From: JASHSH01 sp036490215
Lineage (GTDB): Bacteria; Pseudomonadota; Alphaproteobacteria; Rhodospirillales; Magnetospirillaceae
Length of the DNA stretch: 64,000 bases
Reading direction: 5' to 3'
Assembly (NCBI GenBank): GCA_036490215.1
Contig: DASXEH010000042.1
Coordinates: 1-64,000, forward strand
Shown here: positions 32,671 to 41,368 of the stretch, piece by piece
Layout of the letters: every line of letters begins with the position of its first letter
How positions within the stretch are numbered: the first letter of the stretch is position 1
Translations under genes and position numbers: made by a program
The notes under the pieces: generated by a model
Database searches by the model: none
Seen by the model: the letters and a program-made list of their open reading frames with translations, nothing else
Told to the model about the DNA's origin: nothing

Positions 32671-34514
32671 AGGCTTTGCTGAGAAGCCGCTGGGCGCCCG
32701 AACTCGCGCTCATCGTCATCCTGATCGTCGCGCCGTTCATCGCGCCACATATCAACGCAGATCCCGACACGCTGGGCCGCATTCTGATCTGGGGCCTGTT
32801 CGGCCTGGGTTTCGACCTGCTGTTCGGCTTCACCGGCATGCTGTCGTTCGGCCAATCGGCCTTTTACGGCACGGGCGGCTTCATCGCCGCCTATTTGCTG
32901 GTTCATCAGGTCATCGGCAATGTGATCCTGGGCTTGGTGATCGGCACGATCGGCGCCGCCGCGATCGGCTTCGTGATCGGTCTGATCGCGCTGCGCCGTA
33001 CCGGCATCTACTTCGCGATGATCACCGTCGCGATCGCTGAAATGTTTTTCTTCGTCGAGAATAATCCTCTGGCCGACTGGACCGGTGGCGAGAACGGCAT
33101 TCCCGGCGTTCCCGCGCCCGTATTCGGGCTCGGTTCGATGGTGCTCAAGATCCATTCGGGCTGGTCGATGTACGGCTTCCTGGCCGTCGTCTATGTACTG
33201 GGCCTAATCGTCGCGCGGCGCATTGCACGTTCGCCGGTCGGCCATATCCTGACCGCGATCCGCGACAACCCGCTGCGCGCAGCGGCGTTGGGCCACGCGA
33301 TCTGGCGCTACAAGCTCCTTGTATTCGTTGTGGCCGCAGCCTTTGGCGGGCTGGCGGGTGGGTTGCTCGGCATTCTGCAGGGCTTCATGCCGCCGGAAGC
33401 CTTCATCTTCGATACATCCGGCCAGCTCGTGATCCAAACCGTGATCGGCGGCGCCGGTACGCTGTTCGGCGCCCTGGCCGGCGCGGCGATCTGGCTCTCG
33501 ATGCAGGACTTCCTGCAGTTCGGCCTCGGGCTCGGCGCTTCGTGGCGCCTGGGCCTCGGCATCGTCTTCGTGGTGCTGATCGTTCTCCTGCGCCGTGGTG
33601 TGCTGCCGGCGATCGGCGATCAACTCCGCCCCTGGTGGAACCGCGTTACGGCAGATGCAAAGCCGGCGAGCGACGGCGCCGCACACCCGGTTGCCGTTAC
33701 GACGACTGCCGTTGCGACGAAGCGCCTGCACAAGGGCGGCCAGGCTGTCGCCAATGGCGCAACCATCCTCGAGACACGCGGCATCACCAAGGCTTATGGC
33801 GGCTTGGTCGCGAACAGCGACATCACGTTCAAGGTGAGCAGCGGCGAGCTGCGCGGCGTGATCGGCCCCAACGGTGCCGGCAAAAGCACGTTCTTCAAAA
33901 TGCTGACCGGCGAAGTGATTCCCAGTTCGGGGCAGATCTTTTTCAAAGGCAACGAGATCACCGGCCACACCGTGACCGATATCTGCCAGTTGGGTCTTTC
34001 GAAGAGCTATCAGATCAATCAGCTCTTCTCGAAACTGACCGTGCGGCAGAACCTGCTGATCTCGGCGCTGGCTGAAAGCCGCGGCCGGTTCCGGCTCGAC
34101 TTGCTCCGCCACGTCGATGCGGTGCCCGGATTGCACGAAGACGTGGCTGCGACCTTGGACCTTGTGAACCTCGTTCACCGCGCCGATGTGCCTGTGGCCG
34201 ATCTCGCTTATGGCGAGAAGCGGCGGCTGGAGATCGGCCTGGCGCTGGCCACCGCGCCGAATGTTCTGCTGCTCGACGAACCGCTGGCCGGCATGAGCCC
34301 GCAAGAGCGCGTCGACACGGTCAACCTGATCAAAAACATCCGCAAGGGCCGTACCGTCATCCTGGTCGAGCACGACATGGATGCGGTGTTCGATCTGGCC
34401 GAGCGCATCACGGTTCTGCATCAGGGCCGCGTGCTGGCCGAAGGCACGCCGGCGGAAATTCAGAAGAACAGCTTCGTTCAAGACGCCTATCTCGGGGGAT
34501 TGCACGCCGAATGA
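32667..34514 (+). CDS. LivM-LivG fusion: ABC permease joined to ATP-binding domain
   Basis: The 615-residue protein joins two usually separate subunits. Residues 1-320 are a LivM-type permease (LLFGFTGMLSFGQSAFYG, GIYFAMITVAIAEMFFF, GGAGTLFGALAGAAIWL). A polar, Ala/Thr-rich linker (about 325-365) follows, then a LivG-type ATPase with Walker A GPNGAGKST (400-408), the LivG-type signature LAYGEKRRLE (513-522), Walker B VLLLDEP (533-539) and the H-loop EHDMD. Its C-terminus overlaps the LivF-like gene by ATGA. The fusion fixes one ATPase to one permease half. Confidence 0.9.
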   Translation: MKALLRSRWAPELALIVILIVAPFIAPHINADPDTLGRILIWGLFGLGFDLLFGFTGMLSFGQSAFYGTGGFIAAYLLVHQVIGNVILGLVIGTIGAAAIGFVIGLIALRRTGIYFAMITVAIAEMFFFVENNPLADWTGGENGIPGVPAPVFGLGSMVLKIHSGWSMYGFLAVVYVLGLIVARRIARSPVGHILTAIRDNPLRAAALGHAIWRYKLLVFVVAAAFGGLAGGLLGILQGFMPPEAFIFDTSGQLVIQTVIGGAGTLFGALAGAAIWLSMQDFLQFGLGLGASWRLGLGIVFVVLIVLLRRGVLPAIGDQLRPWWNRVTADAKPASDGAAHPVAVTTTAVATKRLHKGGQAVANGATILETRGITKAYGGLVANSDITFKVSSGELRGVIGPNGAGKSTFFKMLTGEVIPSSGQIFFKGNEITGHTVTDICQLGLSKSYQINQLFSKLTVRQNLLISALAESRGRFRLDLLRHVDAVPGLHEDVAATLDLVNLVHRADVPVADLAYGEKRRLEIGLALATAPNVLLLDEPLAGMSPQERVDTVNLIKNIRKGRTVILVEHDMDAVFDLAERITVLHQGRVLAEGTPAEIQKNSFVQDAYLGGLHAE

Positions 34515-35209
34515 GCCTCCTCGAAGTCGAAGGCATCAATAGCTATTACGGCGACTCGCACATCCTGTTCGACGTGTCGCTGCGCGTTGAGGCGAACGAA
34601 GTCGTCGCCCTGCTCGGCCGCAACGGCGCCGGCAAGACCACGACGCTGCGCAGCCTGATGGGCGTGGTCAGCCCGCGCTCGGGATCGATCAAGCTCGAAG
34701 GTCAACAAATCGGCGGGCTGCCACCGTTTGCCATCGCGCGGCGCGGCGTTCAGCTGGTGCCGGAAGAGCGCCGGATTTTCGGCAGCCTCAGCGTCGAAGA
34801 AAATCTCGACCTCGCCATGATCACGGCCGAGAACCCGTGGCCGCTGGCGCGCATCTACGAAACCTTCCCGCGCCTGGCCGAACGCAAGAAGAGCCGCGGC
34901 ACTGACCTTTCGGGCGGCGAGCAGCAGATGCTGGCCATTGCCCGTGCCCTCGTGCGGCAACCCAAGATCATGCTGCTCGACGAGCCCTTCGAAGGCCTCG
35001 CGCCGATCATCGTGCGTGATCTGATGAATGTGTGCCGCAAGCTGGCCGAGGAAGGTCAGACGATCATCGTGGTCGAGCAGAACGTGCTGGCCGCGATGGC
35101 GATTGCTCACCGCGCCTATGTCATCAATAACGGCCATATGGTCTATGAAGGCTCGGTGGCCGATCTGAAAGCGTCGCCGGAAATCACCGCACGCTATCTC
35201 GGCATCTAA
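34511..35209 (+). CDS. Branched-chain amino-acid-type ABC ATPase LivF-like
   Basis: The 232-residue ATPase has Walker A GRNGAGKTT (36-44), signature LSGGEQQML, Walker B IMLLDEPFEGLAP and the H-loop in VVEQNVLAA, with the LivF-specific start LLEVEGINSYYGDSHIL. It completes the importer together with the LivK-, LivH- and LivM-LivG-type proteins. The gene overlaps the stop of the convergent kinase gene by 4 bases (35206-35209). Confidence 0.9.
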   Translation: MSLLEVEGINSYYGDSHILFDVSLRVEANEVVALLGRNGAGKTTTLRSLMGVVSPRSGSIKLEGQQIGGLPPFAIARRGVQLVPEERRIFGSLSVEENLDLAMITAENPWPLARIYETFPRLAERKKSRGTDLSGGEQQMLAIARALVRQPKIMLLDEPFEGLAPIIVRDLMNVCRKLAEEGQTIIVVEQNVLAAMAIAHRAYVINNGHMVYEGSVADLKASPEITARYLGI

Positions 35210-37977
35210 GACTTACCTGCCGCCGCCAGTTCCTGTGGGCGATCGTTTTCGTCGGCAGACTGCGCCATACCCAATCCGCGCAATCTGACACGGAACGCCG
35301 CGCCGCCGCTCGCGCTCTCGTCGATCCGGATCGTGCCGCCCAACCGCGTCACGATCATGCGGCAGATGCTGAGGCCCAGACCCGTGCCTTGCGGCTTACC
35401 GGTCACCGCGTCGCCGACCTGACGGAACCGCTCGAACACAACTTCATGCAGCTCGGGTGGAATGCCGGGGCCGTTGTCGGCGACAACGAGATCGACCCAC
35501 TCGGCATTAGCGGCGGCGATCGAAATGTCCACGCGCCCCCGATCGCGCGGGCAGAACTTCACGGCATTCGATAGCAGGTTGAGCATAACCTGCATCAGGA
35601 GATCGCGATCCCCCTGCACCATCGGTGTGTTGGGCGCGGCATCGATGCGAAGTTTGATGCCCTTCTCGCTGAGGACATTACTCGTCGCCGCCGTCGCATC
35701 GCGGACGATCTCGGCCAGGTCGATCGGCGCCAAATGGGTCGGAAATTCGCCCGATTGAATGCGCGCCAGATCGAGCATCTGATTGATCAGCCGCGTCAGG
35801 CGCTCGGTCTCGCGAACGATGATGGTGCAGAACTCGGCGCGGCGATCCGCGTTGAGATGCGGATTTTCGAGCAAAATCTCGGAGAACGAGCGGATCGAGG
35901 TGAGTGGCGTGCGCAGCTCGTGATTCACGGTGGAGACGAATTCGTCTTTCAACCGGTCGAGTTCCTGCAGCCGCTCATTGGCACGGCGCAGTTCCTCGCC
36001 GGCCGCTTCGAGCGCACGCGATTTTTCTTCAAGCTGGCGGTTGGATTCGATCACCCGCGAAGTCTCGTCAAGGATGCGCATGACCTCGTCGATGCCGAGC
36101 GGCTCTTCCTTGACCACCGAACCCACCAGCGCACGCGCCGAGGCCGAGCCGATCGCGCCGGCCAGAAGACGTTCGGCGTAGAGCACGGTTTCGGCATCGG
36201 CCTCGAAGCTTTCGGGATCGAGGCCGCGGCGTTGCGCACGTTCCAGGAAAGCTGCTTCGGTCTGACGATGGCCGAGGAAGCGGCCGACCAGCGTCTGCAA
36301 GTCCGGCATGGTCGCCGTGCGGCGCCACAACTGCGCCGCGTCGGCGCCTTGGAACGCATTGACGAACAGGGCGGCTTGCGCGCGTTCGATCGGCGATTGA
36401 CGAACGAACAGCGAGAGGCCGACCAGTAGCCCGCAATTCATCAGCATCGACCAGAAGAAGCTGTGCACGACCGGATCAATCCCGGTCATCCCGAGCAGGC
36501 TATAGGGCTTCAGGAGCTCGATGCCGAAGAGTCCGTGGTCGACGAAGCTCGTGGGAATCAGGCCGGAGGTGGCGAAGGCCGGCAGCAACAGCGTATAGGC
36601 CCAGATCACGAAACCCGCGACCACCCCGGCCAAAGCGCCGATGCGCGTTGCGCGGCGCCAAAACAAGCCGAGGACCATGGCCGGGAAGAACTGCGCCACC
36701 GCAACGAAAGAGATCAAGCCGATCGAGACCAGCGGCGATTCCTCGCTCACATAGCGCATGTAGATGTAACCAAGCGCCATCACCAGCATCATTGCGATGC
36801 GGCGGATCCAGAGCAGCAGTGGGATCAGATCGCGCCGGGCGAAGAGCTGGCGCTGGCCGATGCGCAGCAGGACCGGCATCATCAAGTCGTTGCAGAACAT
36901 CGTGCTGAGCGCGGTGGTCTCGACGATGATCATGCCCGCCGAGGCCGAGAGACCGCCGATGAACACCACCGCGGCCAGGACCGGATGGCCTGCGTTCAGC
37001 GGCAAGGTGAGGACGATGCCGTCCGGGTCGGCACCTGCCGGCAACACCAGCCGGCCCGCAAGCGCGATCGGCAGGACGAAGAGATTGATGGCCAGGAGAT
37101 AGAGCGGGAACAGCCAGAGCGCGCGATTGAGGTGCCGCTCGTCGACATTCTCGACAACCATGACCTGGAATTGCCGCGGCAGGCAGATGACGGCGGCAAA
37201 GGACAGCACCGTCAGGACGATCCAGTTGAGCCGGTCCGACGTCTGGCCGGTCTGGAACAAGGGTGCGAGGTCGGGCTTGCTGGCCGCATGACGGAACAGG
37301 TCGCCGAAATTGTCGAACAGCGCGAAGCCGACAAACAGGCCCACCGCGATCAGGCTCACCAGCTTGACGATCGACTCGAAGGCGACGGCCGCCACCATGC
37401 CCTGATGATGTTCGCCGGGTTGGATGCTGCGGCTGCCGAACAGCATCGCGAACAGCGTCAACAGAATCGCTGCCCACAAGCCGGCATCGCCGAAAATCTG
37501 CGATGGCAGTGCGCCGGGTTGCGTGGCGATACCCGAGGTGATGATGGTGAAGCTGGCCGAGACGGCTTTAAGCTGGAGCGCGATATAGGGCACCAGGCCG
37601 ATGATCGCGACCACCGTAATCGTCGCGCCCAGCCCGGCGCTCTTGCCGTAGCGGGAGGCGATCAGCGAGGCGATCGAGGTGATGCGATTGGCCCGGCTGA
37701 CGCGCAACAATTTGCGCAGCAGAACCCAGCCCAGGCAGAAGGCGAGCGTAGGGCCCATATAGATCGGCAGGAACGCGATGCCGCCTTGCGAGGCGCGGCC
37801 GACACTGCCGTAGAACGTCCAGGATGTGCAGTAGGTGGCCAGCGACAGCGTGTAGACAAAGCTGGAGTTGATGACCCGCGTGCCGTGCCCGGGCTGGCGC
37901 TCGACGAAATAGGCGAGCGCGAACAGCACCAGCAGATAGCCGATGGCGATGGCGGCGATGAGCGTAGGACCGACCAT
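35206..37977 (-). CDS. Sodium:solute symporter-type sensor histidine kinase (CbrA-like)
   Basis: The 923-residue protein joins an SSS-type transporter (about 1-525, some 13 hydrophobic segments, with TSWTFYGSVGRASQGG and RQFQVMVVENVDERHLNRA) to a probable STAC linker (about 595-625: AERLLAGAIGSASARALVGS). A coiled coil (640-680) and a histidine kinase follow: phospho-acceptor H686 in VNHELRTPL, N-box NLLSNAVKF, G1 DNGPGIP and G2 GTGLGLSI. CbrA-type kinases couple transport or sensing of amino acids such as histidine to carbon/nitrogen control. The start shares one base (TGATG) with the stop of the preceding 73-residue gene. Confidence 0.9.
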   Translation of the reverse strand: MVGPTLIAAIAIGYLLVLFALAYFVERQPGHGTRVINSSFVYTLSLATYCTSWTFYGSVGRASQGGIAFLPIYMGPTLAFCLGWVLLRKLLRVSRANRITSIASLIASRYGKSAGLGATITVVAIIGLVPYIALQLKAVSASFTIITSGIATQPGALPSQIFGDAGLWAAILLTLFAMLFGSRSIQPGEHHQGMVAAVAFESIVKLVSLIAVGLFVGFALFDNFGDLFRHAASKPDLAPLFQTGQTSDRLNWIVLTVLSFAAVICLPRQFQVMVVENVDERHLNRALWLFPLYLLAINLFVLPIALAGRLVLPAGADPDGIVLTLPLNAGHPVLAAVVFIGGLSASAGMIIVETTALSTMFCNDLMMPVLLRIGQRQLFARRDLIPLLLWIRRIAMMLVMALGYIYMRYVSEESPLVSIGLISFVAVAQFFPAMVLGLFWRRATRIGALAGVVAGFVIWAYTLLLPAFATSGLIPTSFVDHGLFGIELLKPYSLLGMTGIDPVVHSFFWSMLMNCGLLVGLSLFVRQSPIERAQAALFVNAFQGADAAQLWRRTATMPDLQTLVGRFLGHRQTEAAFLERAQRRGLDPESFEADAETVLYAERLLAGAIGSASARALVGSVVKEEPLGIDEVMRILDETSRVIESNRQLEEKSRALEAAGEELRRANERLQELDRLKDEFVSTVNHELRTPLTSIRSFSEILLENPHLNADRRAEFCTIIVRETERLTRLINQMLDLARIQSGEFPTHLAPIDLAEIVRDATAATSNVLSEKGIKLRIDAAPNTPMVQGDRDLLMQVMLNLLSNAVKFCPRDRGRVDISIAAANAEWVDLVVADNGPGIPPELHEVVFERFRQVGDAVTGKPQGTGLGLSICRMIVTRLGGTIRIDESASGGAAFRVRLRGLGMAQSADENDRPQELAAAGKS

Positions 37978-38198
37978 CAGTCCTCGCCCTCGACACGATC
38001 ATGGCGGCGGCGGCGTTCGATCACGATGGCGAGCACGGCGATGATCAACGCCCAGGCGCCGAACAGATAGACATAGAGCAGCGGCCAACCCAACACTGTG
38101 CGCCCGCTGAACAGATCGAGCAGGGGTGGATTCAACAGCAGGCAACCCAGCGCGAACACGCCGATCAGTTGGTCGCGTTTGCGCGCTTCTTCGGGCAT
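37977..38198 (-). CDS. Small two-helix membrane protein coupled to the SSS-kinase
   Basis: The 73-residue product has two hydrophobic segments (about 11-28 and 37-60) ending in the basic stretch ERRRRHDR, so both termini should be cytoplasmic. It resembles the short membrane partners found upstream of SSS transporters, though I do not recognise a named family with certainty. Its stop codon overlaps the kinase start, and its own start is 6 bases from the stop of the response regulator gene. A role as an auxiliary subunit of the transporter-kinase is inferred from coupling. Confidence 0.65.
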   Translation of the reverse strand: MPEEARKRDQLIGVFALGCLLLNPPLLDLFSGRTVLGWPLLYVYLFGAWALIIAVLAIVIERRRRHDRVEGED

Positions 38199-38204
38199 CG
38201 GGGC

Positions 38205-38603
38205 CTACGCGCCACCGGCTTCGGGCGTGCCTGCCGCAAGCGGCACCAGGCGCCGCACCAGCTGCAGCACATCCTGGTTCGCGAATGGCTTGGTCACGTA
38301 TTCATCTGCGCCGGCCTGAAAGCCGAGTTTGCGCTCGCGGGCCAGGCCTTTGGCCGTCAGCATCACCACGCGCGTCGCCGCCAGATCGGGATTGGCGCGG
38401 ATCGCGGCGCAGACTTCGAACCCGTTGCGGCGCGGCATCATCGCATCGAGCAAGACAAGGCTGGGCCGTAGCGACATCACATCGGCCAGCGCTGCTTCGC
38501 CATCGGTCGCGATGCTGACCCGATAGCCCTCTTTTTCCATCAGAAAACGGAGGGCGAGCACGATATTGGGATCGTCGTCCGCTATCAGAACCGAAGCCGC
38601 CAA
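38205..38603 (-). CDS. Single-domain response regulator
   Basis: The 132-residue protein is a stand-alone receiver: D10/D11, phospho-acceptor D53 (LLDAMMP), T83 and K105 (VTKPF). It lacks an output domain. It is first in a three-gene operon with the small membrane protein and the SSS-type kinase, making that kinase its likely partner. It may pass phosphate onward, for example to the Hpt protein encoded about 1.3 kb away on the other strand. Confidence 0.88.
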   Translation of the reverse strand: MAASVLIADDDPNIVLALRFLMEKEGYRVSIATDGEAALADVMSLRPSLVLLDAMMPRRNGFEVCAAIRANPDLAATRVVMLTAKGLARERKLGFQAGADEYVTKPFANQDVLQLVRRLVPLAAGTPEAGGA

Positions 38604-38785
38604 GCGCCACCCACTGGGCTATCCGTCGCTGTCGACAATAAGGATATCATGCGGCCCCTCGACGGAAAGCGTGGCCTGGGCTATCCATAGCATACAATGA
38701 CATTCGGCTGGAAATTTGGGCTCGACGCTGCCGCCCATCTTCTGTTTGCTATCCGGGTCGCGCGTTAAGGGGAAGCGATACTGCG

Positions 38786-39463
38786 ATGCGGGTTCTCGTC
38801 ATCGATGACGATCATGCGCTCGCCGCGCTCGTGGCCACCGATCTGCGCGCGGCCGGCTATACGGTCGACGCGGTCGATCTGGCGGAGAGCGGCTTTCACG
38901 CCGCGATCGATATCGACTATTCCGCCATCATCATCGATCTGCGGCTGCCCGACGGCGACGGGATCGACCTGATCCGGGCGATGCGCGCAAGTGGCCTGAA
39001 GACCCCGATTCTGGTGCTGACCGGCAAGCGCCGCGTGCCCGACCGCGTGGCCGGGCTCGAAGCCGGCGCCGACGATTATCTGATCAAACCCTTCGCAATG
39101 GCCGAGCTGCGCGCCCGCCTTGCCGCGCTGCGCCGCCGCCCCGAAGTGATTGCCCCACGCGCACCCAGTTTTGCCGATATCGAATTCGATCGCGACGGGA
39201 TCGAAGCCACCGTGGCCGGCCAACCGATCGCGTTGTCGCGGCAGGAGACCCGCTTGCTGCGCCTCCTGGTCGAACGCGGCGGCCATATCCTCTCGAAGCG
39301 CCATATCGAAGAGACCCTGTACGGCTTCGGCGAGGAAGTCTCGTCGAACTCGGTCGAGGTCCATGTCCACAATCTGCGCCAGGCGCTGCGCCGCGCGGGC
39401 GCACAGGCCGCAATCGAGACCCAGCGCGGCGTCGGCTATCGGCTCGGGAAAAAGGCGTCGTGA
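38786..39463 (+). CDS. OmpR-family DNA-binding response regulator
   Basis: The 225-residue protein has a receiver (D7/D8, phospho-acceptor D51, T79, K101) and a winged-helix DNA-binding domain (about 130-222) with ETRLLRLLVERGGHILSKRHIEETLYG and the terminal IETQRGVGYRL. It controls transcription when phosphorylated. Its operon contains no kinase; the next gene is an Hpt protein overlapping its stop codon (GTGA). The SSS-type kinase operon lies divergently upstream, so this regulator may be served by that kinase through a phosphorelay, which is an inference from position. Confidence 0.9.
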   Translation: MRVLVIDDDHALAALVATDLRAAGYTVDAVDLAESGFHAAIDIDYSAIIIDLRLPDGDGIDLIRAMRASGLKTPILVLTGKRRVPDRVAGLEAGADDYLIKPFAMAELRARLAALRRRPEVIAPRAPSFADIEFDRDGIEATVAGQPIALSRQETRLLRLLVERGGHILSKRHIEETLYGFGEEVSSNSVEVHVHNLRQALRRAGAQAAIETQRGVGYRLGKKAS

Positions 39464-39852
39464 GCCAATCCGGCGCGCGGCGGGGATCCTCTCGCTTGCG
39501 CTTCCTTGAATTGCCCGATGATCCCGATGCTGCGTTTCGCGTACGCGCGGCCGCTGACCGCACCGAACTCACGCGACTCGCGCAGTCCCTTCACGGCCGA
39601 AACACAATTTCCCGTGACGATGACGTCCTCGCCACACTCGAAGAATTGGCCCATGGGCTCGCAGGCACCGGTGGCGTTTTCGGCTTCCCAGGTGTCAGCA
39701 CCGCGGCGGAAAAGCTGGAGCGTTTGGCCGAACGCCAAATGCGCGCAAAAGCAGCCCCGTTGACGCCACAACAGGTCACGCGGCTCGCGTCCTCGGCAGC
39801 CGCTTTAATCGAACAGCTCAATCGGGTCCCGCCGCCGAAAGACACCGCATGA
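39460..39852 (+). CDS. Histidine phosphotransfer (Hpt) domain protein
   Basis: The 130-residue protein has a helical Hpt core with LEELAHGLAGTGGVFGFPGVSTAAEKLERLAE, in shortened view, where H65 of AHGLAGTGG is the expected phospho-histidine. Flanking residues (GTGGVFGFPGV) are characteristic of the domain. The first ~30 residues are basic and probably flexible. The GTG start lies within the stop region of the OmpR-type gene (GTGA), implying translational coupling, and its own stop overlaps the next gene by ATGA. Confidence 0.75.
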   Translation: MSQSGARRGSSRLRFLELPDDPDAAFRVRAAADRTELTRLAQSLHGRNTISRDDDVLATLEELAHGLAGTGGVFGFPGVSTAAEKLERLAERQMRAKAAPLTPQQVTRLASSAAALIEQLNRVPPPKDTA

Positions 39853-40562
39853 ACGGAGCGGCGGATCAATCGGCCCTTCGGCCGCCGCCACTCACGCATA
39901 TGGTCCGCGACATCGCCGAGACCATCAATGCTCGGCTTTGGACGAAGTTGCCCGATCAGGCGGGCCTGCCGCGCGGCGATGGCCATGCAGTATTGGTCGC
40001 GCCAGGTGTTTGCACCGGCGATTTCGCCACCGCTTCGGTGCGTGGTTTCCTCACGCGGCTGGGCTATGCCGCGCATGGCTGGGGCCTCGGCCTCAACCTG
40101 GGCCCGACGCGCCGCACGGTTCAAGGCATCGAGCGGCGGCTCTTTGCGTTGAACGAACAGTCGGGCCGTCCGGTCAGCCTGATCGGGGTCAGCCTCGGCG
40201 GGCTCTATCTGCGCGAGCTGGCCAAGCGTCATCCCGACCGGGTGCGGCATCTGTTTCTGGTGTGCAGTCCGACGCGCTATCCGGTGGTCAGCCGCGTCGC
40301 CACGCTGCTCCTCGCTTTCGAAGGTTTCTACGATCCGCTCTACCCGCGTCGGCCGGAAGACCTCAACCCGCCGGCCGCCGTGCCCACCACCGCTTTCTTC
40401 ACGCGGCGCGATGGCTTCCTCGCCTGGCAATGCTGCCTGGAGACCGGCCCTCTGGCCGAGAATATCGAGATCGACAGCGGGCATTGCGTCGCCCCAAGCC
40501 TGCCCCTCACCCTCCGCATCCTGGCGGCGCGATTGGCCGCTAAAGGCGATTTACATCAATAA
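39849..40562 (+). CDS. Alpha/beta hydrolase family protein
   Basis: The 237-residue protein is a small serine hydrolase: VLVAPGVCTGDFATASVRGFLTRLGY at the start of the fold, the nucleophile elbow GVSLGG with S115 and a late H in the segment IDSGHCVAP. It resembles PGAP1/lipase-like acylhydrolases. No signal peptide is present. Its start overlaps the Hpt gene (ATGA), so it belongs to the same operon as the response regulator, an unusual companion whose role in signalling is unknown. Confidence 0.75.
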   Translation: MNGAADQSALRPPPLTHMVRDIAETINARLWTKLPDQAGLPRGDGHAVLVAPGVCTGDFATASVRGFLTRLGYAAHGWGLGLNLGPTRRTVQGIERRLFALNEQSGRPVSLIGVSLGGLYLRELAKRHPDRVRHLFLVCSPTRYPVVSRVATLLLAFEGFYDPLYPRRPEDLNPPAAVPTTAFFTRRDGFLAWQCCLETGPLAENIEIDSGHCVAPSLPLTLRILAARLAAKGDLHQ

Positions 40563-40565
40563 AAT

Positions 40566-40590
40566 CAACTGCGTAAAAATATCGCAGTTG
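40566..40590. repeat. Inverted repeat downstream of the hydrolase and upstream of bfd
   Basis: CAACTGCG (40566-40573) and CGCAGTTG (40583-40590) flank an AT-rich 9-base spacer. It begins 3 bases after the hydrolase stop and ends 7 bases before the Fur-type box. It may terminate the hydrolase transcript, though no T-run follows, or act as a second operator for bfd. Confidence 0.5.
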
Positions 40591-40597
40591 TGCAATT

Positions 40598-40616
40598 GAC
40601 AATAATTCGCATTATC
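40598..40616 (+). promoter_or_regulatory. Fur-type iron box upstream of bfd
   Basis: GACAATAATTCGCATTATC matches the classical 19-base Fur box GATAATGATAATCATTATC at 14 positions and is itself a near-palindrome. It overlaps a TTGACA -35-like hexamer (40596-40601), 47 bases before the bfd start, so iron-loaded Fur (or a related regulator) could block transcription under iron sufficiency. Confidence 0.6.
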
Positions 40617-40662
40617 ACCAGATTCAATCTGTTGACGCTGGGGAGCGCATCGGAAGAGGGCC

Positions 40663-40875
40663 ATGTACGTCTGTATTTGCAATGGATACCGCGACGCCGA
40701 GATCCGTGAAGTGGCACGGTCTGGCGTTCAGTGCGCCCGCGACGCCTACTGCTCCCTAGGGTCGGGCCCGATCTGCGGCAAGTGCCTGGACTTCGCTCAG
40801 GCGTTGATCGACGAGCAGCGTGCCGGGTGTGCGAACACTCCTGCTCCCACGCGCGAACTCCTGGCCGCCGAATAA
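40663..40875 (+). CDS. bfd: Bacterioferritin-associated ferredoxin
   Basis: The 70-residue protein binds a [2Fe-2S] cluster with four cysteines C4, C6, C38 and C41 (CIC and CGKC), the typical BFD arrangement. It delivers electrons to heme in bacterioferritin to release stored iron. It is convergent with bfr, the two genes ending 4 bases apart. A Fur-type box upstream fits induction under iron starvation. Confidence 0.93.
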   Translation: MYVCICNGYRDAEIREVARSGVQCARDAYCSLGSGPICGKCLDFAQALIDEQRAGCANTPAPTRELLAAE

Positions 40876-40879
40876 CGAT

Positions 40880-41368
40880 TCAGCTCTTCGAGTCGGACGC
40901 GGGCTCGCTCTGCAGCTGGACGTAATTCTGGATGCCCATCCGTTTGATCAGATCAAACTGGGTCTCCAGCCAGTCCACATGTTCTTCTTCGCTTTCGAGA
41001 ATGTCTTCGAGCAATTCACGCGTGATGTAGTCGGCGATTTTCTCGCAATGGGCGATGCCGTCGCGCAGCACCGGCATGGCCGCTTTTTCCAGTTCGAGAT
41101 CCGACTTCAGCATCTCAGACACGTCTTCGCCGATCATCAGCTTGCCGATGTCCTGAAGATTGGGCAGCCCCTCCAGAAAGAGGATGCGCTCGGTCAGCTT
41201 GTCGGCGTGCTTCATCTCGTCGATCGATTCTTCGTATTCGTACTTGGCGAGCTTGGCGATGCCCCAATGCCGGAACATCCGCGAATGGAGGAAGTACTGA
41301 TTGATGGCGGTCAGCTCATTTTTCAGAGCCGCATTCAGGAACGAGATCGTCGTTTTGTCGCCTTGCAT
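40880..41368 (-). CDS. bfr: Bacterioferritin
   Basis: Bacterioferritin forms a 24-mer cage that oxidises and stores iron. The 162-residue protein keeps the di-iron ligands E18, E51, H54 and matching later Glu/His residues, and M52, the axial heme ligand (DEMKHADKLTERILFLEGLPNLQ in shortened form). The ATG at 41368 gives the best ribosome-binding-site spacing from GAGGAGA; an ATG one codon earlier is possible. It converges on bfd. The 157-base upstream region holds the promoter and the small palindrome ATTCT-G-AGAAT at 41461, too weak to assign. Confidence 0.95.
   Translation of the reverse strand: MQGDKTTISFLNAALKNELTAINQYFLHSRMFRHWGIAKLAKYEYEESIDEMKHADKLTERILFLEGLPNLQDIGKLMIGEDVSEMLKSDLELEKAAMPVLRDGIAHCEKIADYITRELLEDILESEEEHVDWLETQFDLIKRMGIQNYVQLQSEPASDSKS

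Noticed and set aside
36463..38070. 535-codon open frame antisense to the SSS-type kinase
   Set aside because: The translation is a low-complexity Gln/Asp/Arg/His mixture, typical of a shadow of a membrane protein gene. The kinase strand has all motifs.
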